Assembly (NCBI GenBank): GCA_022577435.1
Contig: JAKOON010000123.1
Span: 124,001-188,000 of the forward strand
DNA: 64,000 nt
From: Embiotoca jacksoni
Lineage: Eukaryota; Chordata; Actinopteri; Embiotocidae
Direction of reading: 5' to 3'
This document shows positions 59,101-64,000 of the stretch, piece by piece. The stretch's first letter is position 1, and every line of letters begins with the position of its first letter. The position numbers and the translations under genes were made by a program. Under the pieces are notes generated by a model. That model had not been told where the DNA came from. It saw only the letters and a list, made by a program, of their open reading frames with translations, and made no database searches.

Positions 59101-60037
59101 ACCTGAGGACACGGAGGGGACGCTTTAGAGGCGCCGGTCCAACTTTAAATTCCAGTCCTGTTGTATTGGATCGTCCGGCGTTTCTGTTGATGCACCCGAC
59201 CGCTGTACTGCACGCCATATTTGAGTTTTGAGCGTCATGCGGTGATATTCTTAAAGGGGTATAAGAGTCGGGTACTTTATTCAAGGACACTCAAATTTAG
59301 AGATGATTTAAAGCTAAAGAACAGCTGTGACGTCAGCAGAGGACAGTCTTGCCTCTTGTGTCTCGATGCGGTTCTTTTCTCTCCACATCCGGTCGAGGCA
59401 GATGGCCGCCAACCGCACAAGGGAGTTATTCTTTCACTGTTGGAGGTTTTATTTTCCTGTTAAAAGGGGAGTTTCCCCCCCCCCCACCTTCAATTGTTAA
59501 ATTGTTGGGTTCCTCTCTATAACACTGTACGGTTCTGTTGTTCGGCGGTGCCTTGAGGATGGGAACGCTCCAGCTATTTACTAATGGCACTCCATAAACT
59601 CGAATAGACTCAAAAGAACCGAAACATCTGGACTTTTCTCCGCTAATATTGGGCAAGTTCCAGAAACAGGAAGCTTACACGCCCAAATGCAAAGCGTTTT
59701 TTTTGGTTGTTTTGTTTTTTTCCCTCGGTCCTCTCTTATCTCTGTCATTAAGGCAGGCTTAGATTACTCAAGCGAAGTCTCTCTACAGAAATGGTCTCCA
59801 CAGAGCTCCTTCAGACTCACAGAAGACCTTGTTCGACTGTTTTGTCAGGATGTGTGAGTTCTCCCTCTGATTAGTGAACTGATTTTGACTTCAGCGGACT
59901 GCTCCTTTAAAATGACCGTTTCTTTTTTTTTTTTTTTTTTGACCAAATCTTTTCAAGCTTGAAAGCTTGGCTGTGACACAGGATGTCTTAAGTACTTATG
60001 TTAAGCTTCTGCCTAACAACCATATCTCCCACGACCA

Positions 60038-60116
<79 letters not shown>
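60038..60116 (+). repeat. (CA)n microsatellite
   Basis: About 38 uninterrupted CA units. Confidence 0.97.
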
Positions 60117-61374
60117 AGCAGACCAAAGAGAAAGGTCACCACCCTCCCTCCAGATGTATCACCTAAAATAGACATCTCGTGGAGGCCGTGGTAACTTGGG
60201 TTTGGGAGGAGGGGTGGTGGGGGAGGGGGGGACGGGACGGGACTCTGGAACAATAAACAATTAATAAACCAAACATGGCCTTGAGAGAAAGAACGAGATA
60301 GACAGACTTGTTGCAGGGAAGGAAGACGGGCTGGTTTGAAACTGTTCCCTGCTCAGAAAACGGTGCCTTTTTTTTTTAATTTATTTACTTTTTTTTTTTT
60401 TATTTGAAGGGGCACGGCTGGCCTAGCTAATGCCCCATTGCGCGTTCAATCAGGGATGAGGGAATCGATGCGCTCTCCAGCCGCTTGGCCAAACTGATGC
60501 GACGCATACTTCCAGATCACCCTATTTGTTCTGGCTGAGACACCAAGGTTAAAGACTGAGTTGATCATTGAACATGTCTGCGCGGATTAGGAGCAGGTTT
60601 AGTGATTTGCGGGCTTAATGTGTTACAGCCAATAACTCGGGCCCGGCGCATAATGTGAGATAGGTAAACAAGCCGTGTTTGAGAATGTGGAAGGTGACTG
60701 GGTTCCTCGTGAATGTGTGGGCTGTATTTTAGTTTTTGTTTTTTTTGTGTGTGTTATTGTCAACCGGGTTTCACGGAGCAAATATTCCAGTCTGTGTTAT
60801 CACTGATCCTTGATCTTGTGCTGCAAATGAAGAACAAATATGTAATCATTTGTCAAGCAAAAATCCCACCAACTAACCGGCTACAGCCCCTGAAATGTCC
60901 ATCATTTTCTGGTTTTTTCCAAGTTTCCTCTAACGGCAAACGAAACAAGCAATTCAAATGTGTTGACTTAGTGGTGGGAACTTTACACTATTTTCTTAAA
61001 TTCTTTTTTTTTTTTTTTTTTTTATAAAAAAATAATTAATTAATGAATTGCGCTTTTGAGGGACTAGCAGAAAATAAAAATAATTGCCAGTTCTACTCTT
61101 AAATTAAAGCTTCCTGCTGCAATATTAACACATTTTTGCGTGCTGTTGAAAAGTGACAGGATTTGCGCAGCTGCACATTTGCCTGGCGGTTATAAAATAT
61201 CTACAGTTAAATTTCTCTTTCTCTTCTCGCATCCAACTTCAAAATCTAGCGTCCACTGTGACATGGTCAAAATTACATCACTGTAAAGTTGACTTGATAT
61301 TCACGGTGACAAATTCCATCAGAAATAATGAGAATGCTTCAAAGGGTTGATTTTCAAGTTGTAAGTAAAGTAAA

Positions 61375-61720
61375 GACCGATTTTATTGTCCGATCACCAA
61401 TATATATCGGTATTGAAAAGATGCTCGGGGTCGATTAGAAATATTTCTCTTTGTGTTTTTTTAATGGTTATTTATGATCATTAAATTCCCAATGACGTTT
61501 ATTTACCGCTTCAGTGCATTGATGGTTCGGTGTGTACAATAAAATATCCTGCCTCCATCACATGTCTTTGTCACTGGTGTCAAAAGTGGTTAACAATCAC
61601 ATTTGAAGGCTTCCTGCACGTTTGTTTTATTTATAGACCCCGTATATTCATTGGCTCATATATCGATATTGACATTTTTTTTTTTTTTTTACTCCCTAAT
61701 ATCAGTATTGGTATCCAGCA
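61375..61720 (+). mobile_element. Possible MITE fragment
   Basis: CACCAATATATATCGGTATT at the left and, at the right, ATATATCGATATTG and CTAATATCAGTATTGG repeat a 'ATATCGGTATTG' theme common in fish element ends. AT-rich, no coding. Confidence 0.3.
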
Positions 61721-62364
61721 GCACTCGGGCTCTGGTCATGAGGAAATGATCACGTGAACCAGTGACTGCCTCCTGGACGAGCAGCGTCAACACATCCGCT
61801 GGCGTAAAACAAAAAAACAGCCTGCATTCAAAAATGGTCCGAGAGGGTAAAGCACGGTTGATTTCAGTAAGTCGGGGAGCGAAAACCCCGCGAACACACC
61901 CACGCGGTCCTTTAAAGATCTCTACCTGTGCGACATGGCTGTGAAAAAGATCCCCGTCTGAAGCCCTTGTGATCTGGAGAAAAGCCTTTAGGCCCACGGC
62001 CGTGTTTCTCACATACCAGCGATAGCTGCTGGAGCCGGGTGGTGACGAATGCAGCTGCTGACATGTTTCATGCTCCCGAGACCCCGTTGCCACGGTGCAG
62101 TCATACTGTAAGCCTGTTTGTGTGCGAGCGTGTGTGAGTGTGTCAGCAGGGGGTGGGGGTGGGAGGGTGGGGGTGGGTGGAGGAATAAAGTCCCACTTCC
62201 TTATTAGTAAAGAGCCCCAGCTGGCCCTCAGCGCTCGTCCAGTGGGAGTCAGTTCAGCACTGCATAGGAACCGTTGCTTTGGTCAGGCTATTGGCCAAAA
62301 AAATGCTCCTGAGGGCAGGCGGGCAGACTGCACGCACACACACACATATTCATCTCTCCCAGGG

Positions 62365-62454
<90 letters not shown>
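62365..62454 (+). repeat. (CA)n microsatellite
   Basis: About 43 uninterrupted CA units. Confidence 0.97.
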
Positions 62455-63174
62455 GCATGCATGATAGGGGTTCACACCCACTCCCTACTCCCTCCGACCA
62501 TGTCTTGTCAGATGGAAAATCCGGATTACCTTTCCCTCCAGTTCACCGGGCATTAACGTCCACTATTAGGTTGTCTTCGGACGGAGCTCTGTGCCAGAGC
62601 ATAAATGTCAAATATAATTCAGCTTCACAAACATTCAGATGAATGACCCGGCCTGAGCCTCGCCAGGGTATGACAAAAAAAACAAAAAAAAACCTGCAGA
62701 ATAATATGTTTTTGAAGAGCGGTTTAAACTCGAACGAGGCGGCGCGTAAAGTTTTCACATGGTACTTTCCCCCCGGGGGGGACGGATGCCAGGTGATTAG
62801 GACAAGTCATTATGGCTAAACACTGCCTCACTCTCAGCTGTTCACACATCCCAGTCTCCCGCGGTTACGCTTCCTAAAGCGAGCCGCGAGTGTTTGCCGT
62901 ACGTCGGATGCCAAGACGACCGCGCCGACCGGCCGCAAGCCTTGACGGACTTCGGAGCTGGAAGCCGCTTCTGAATTGCGAAGGTTTTTGCTGTCACCTT
63001 TAGTTAGTAAGAATTCAAAAGCGCTGGCTTGTCCCTCGTTTCTTTTTTCTTTCCTTTTTTTTTTTTTTTAATGACACACTAATAGCAGACGGATTGTACA
63101 ATAGTGGTGCAACAGGCTGGAGACTTCTTCTCTCCGTCCGACCCGAGTTCAAGTTTATTCTTGTTGTCTTGCAG

Positions 63175-63320
63175 CTAGAAAATGTTTCACAAGCACTTTG
63201 CTTGGAGGGATTTTGCATTGCACAAATAAGCAATACCCTCATTACAGCCAACCTCCGGGACATCCAGCAACTTGTTGACTTCATTGTACGCATTCAAGAG
63301 ACAGACCCAAAAGACACAAG
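63175..63320 (+). CDS. Candidate unassigned exon
   Basis: A strong pyrimidine tract and CTTGCAG acceptor precede one open frame (LENVSQALCLEGFCIAQI, later IQQLVDFIVRIQETDPKD) ending at a weak AAG/GTCTGG donor. The other two frames have stops. No family recognised; it could also be an old repeat. Confidence 0.18.
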
Positions 63321-64000
63321 GTCTGGTACAGATGAAGTGTTTGTTTGCAAAGCTGCGGAGTGTCAGGGACAAACCAAGCAGGAAGGTTAACTCAACACTG
63401 AGTTTACTGGGACGGGTCCAAGACAGATACTGGAGGGGGCGGGAGGGGGGGGGGGGGGGTGTCGTTTTACTACGGCAACACGGGTCCAGTGAGATTAAAC
63501 TCACTGCACCTTCACGCTGAAGAAAGTGTAGCCTTTGTGCAGAGTAATGGACACATAAAGTAAGTGCGTTAACAAGGTCCTATCGTAAAACCACCTCTTC
63601 AACCCAAAACGCGTTGCACAAAACACACCTCCGATTTTATACCAGATAAAGTTGCTGGCACCTCCGCCGAAAACACGTTATTAACACGGCTCGGGAACGT
63701 GTTTTGTAAAGAAGTGAAGTAGGCTTAGAGGCGAGGGTAAGTGATAAATGTACACACAGGTTTGGACTCTCTGAGATTTTCATCTCTTTCCAGAACCCCT
63801 GCTGCTCCGGGATAATCCCGAGACCTCGGGGTGAACGCTTTCTGTGGGAGGGATTCTTTGCTCGAGAGCGGCTCCAAAGAAAAGTGCTCGCGGTGAGGTC
63901 TGTGGTTTCTTTCAGGGGAAGAGGGGCAGTGTTTCTGGAAAAACACGAAGCTGCTTATTTAGGTGTAATTTGTCAATGCCGTGAGCAACGTAAACACAAT

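Larger units (their letters stand above)
59101..64000. other. Right-hand intergenic DNA
   Basis: It holds a complex, non-repetitive block at 60.42-60.69 kb (candidate conserved element), CA arrays, a G-quadruplex-type motif at 62149-62182, a possible MITE at 61.4 kb and a weak candidate exon at 63.2 kb. Confidence 0.45.

Noticed and set aside
61689..62093. 134-codon open frame on the minus strand
   Set aside because: No family resemblance and no good splice context; part of it overlaps a possible repeat.

Overview
This window is vertebrate nuclear DNA, almost certainly from a ray-finned (teleost) fish. Three spliced protein-coding genes can be read from it: a glucosidase II beta-subunit-like gene (PRKCSH family), dmrta1 and fabp2. 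The background is typical of teleosts. It has Tc1-type transposon copies sitting between TA dinucleotides, a second family of short DNA elements, LINE 3' tails, and very many (CA)n/(GT)n arrays and homopolymer runs. I saw no bacterial-type operons, no CRISPR array, no tRNA or rRNA gene and no viral gene.

Region 1 (1-23.2 kb) holds the minus-strand glucosidase II beta-like gene. Seven exons could be placed with consistent splice phases, from the start codon at 23018 down to 4185, and the gene runs off the left edge. The encoded part has a signal peptide, two LDL-receptor class A-like repeats, a coiled coil and the start of an EF-hand. Its large introns hold a decayed Tc1 element (726-1870), a Tc1 element with intact ends (11747-12938), other repeat fragments, a perfect 16-bp inverted repeat and a cluster of homeodomain-type sites.

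Region 2 (23.2-26.7 kb) holds dmrta1, also on the minus strand. It has two coding exons (24684-25161 and 23640-24427) that give a 421-residue protein with an N-terminal DM zinc-binding domain and a DMA domain. Its probable poly(A) signal lies about 0.45 kb from the start codon of the glucosidase-like gene, so the two genes form a tight head-to-tail pair. A terminal-inverted-repeat element lies upstream at 26.1 kb.

Region 3 (26.7-48 kb) has no recognisable gene. It contains microsatellites, paired G-run/C-run tracts, an orphan CpG-rich block near 44 kb and several complex blocks that look like conserved non-coding DNA.

Region 4 (48.0-49.5 kb) is fabp2 on the plus strand, complete: TATA box, four exons with the usual FABP exon sizes, 132 residues and a poly(A) signal.

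Region 5 (49.5-64 kb) holds a diverged tandem duplication of about 430 bp, purine-rich and G-rich tracts, many CA repeats, a GC-rich hairpin at 58 kb, a CpG-rich block with a good minus-strand splice donor at 59 kb, and two weak candidate exons I could not assign.

The three genes are not a pathway. They act in ER glycoprotein folding control (glucosidase II), developmental transcription (Dmrta1) and intestinal fatty-acid handling (Fabp2). The gene-poor DNA around dmrta1 may carry its long-range enhancers, but that is inference.
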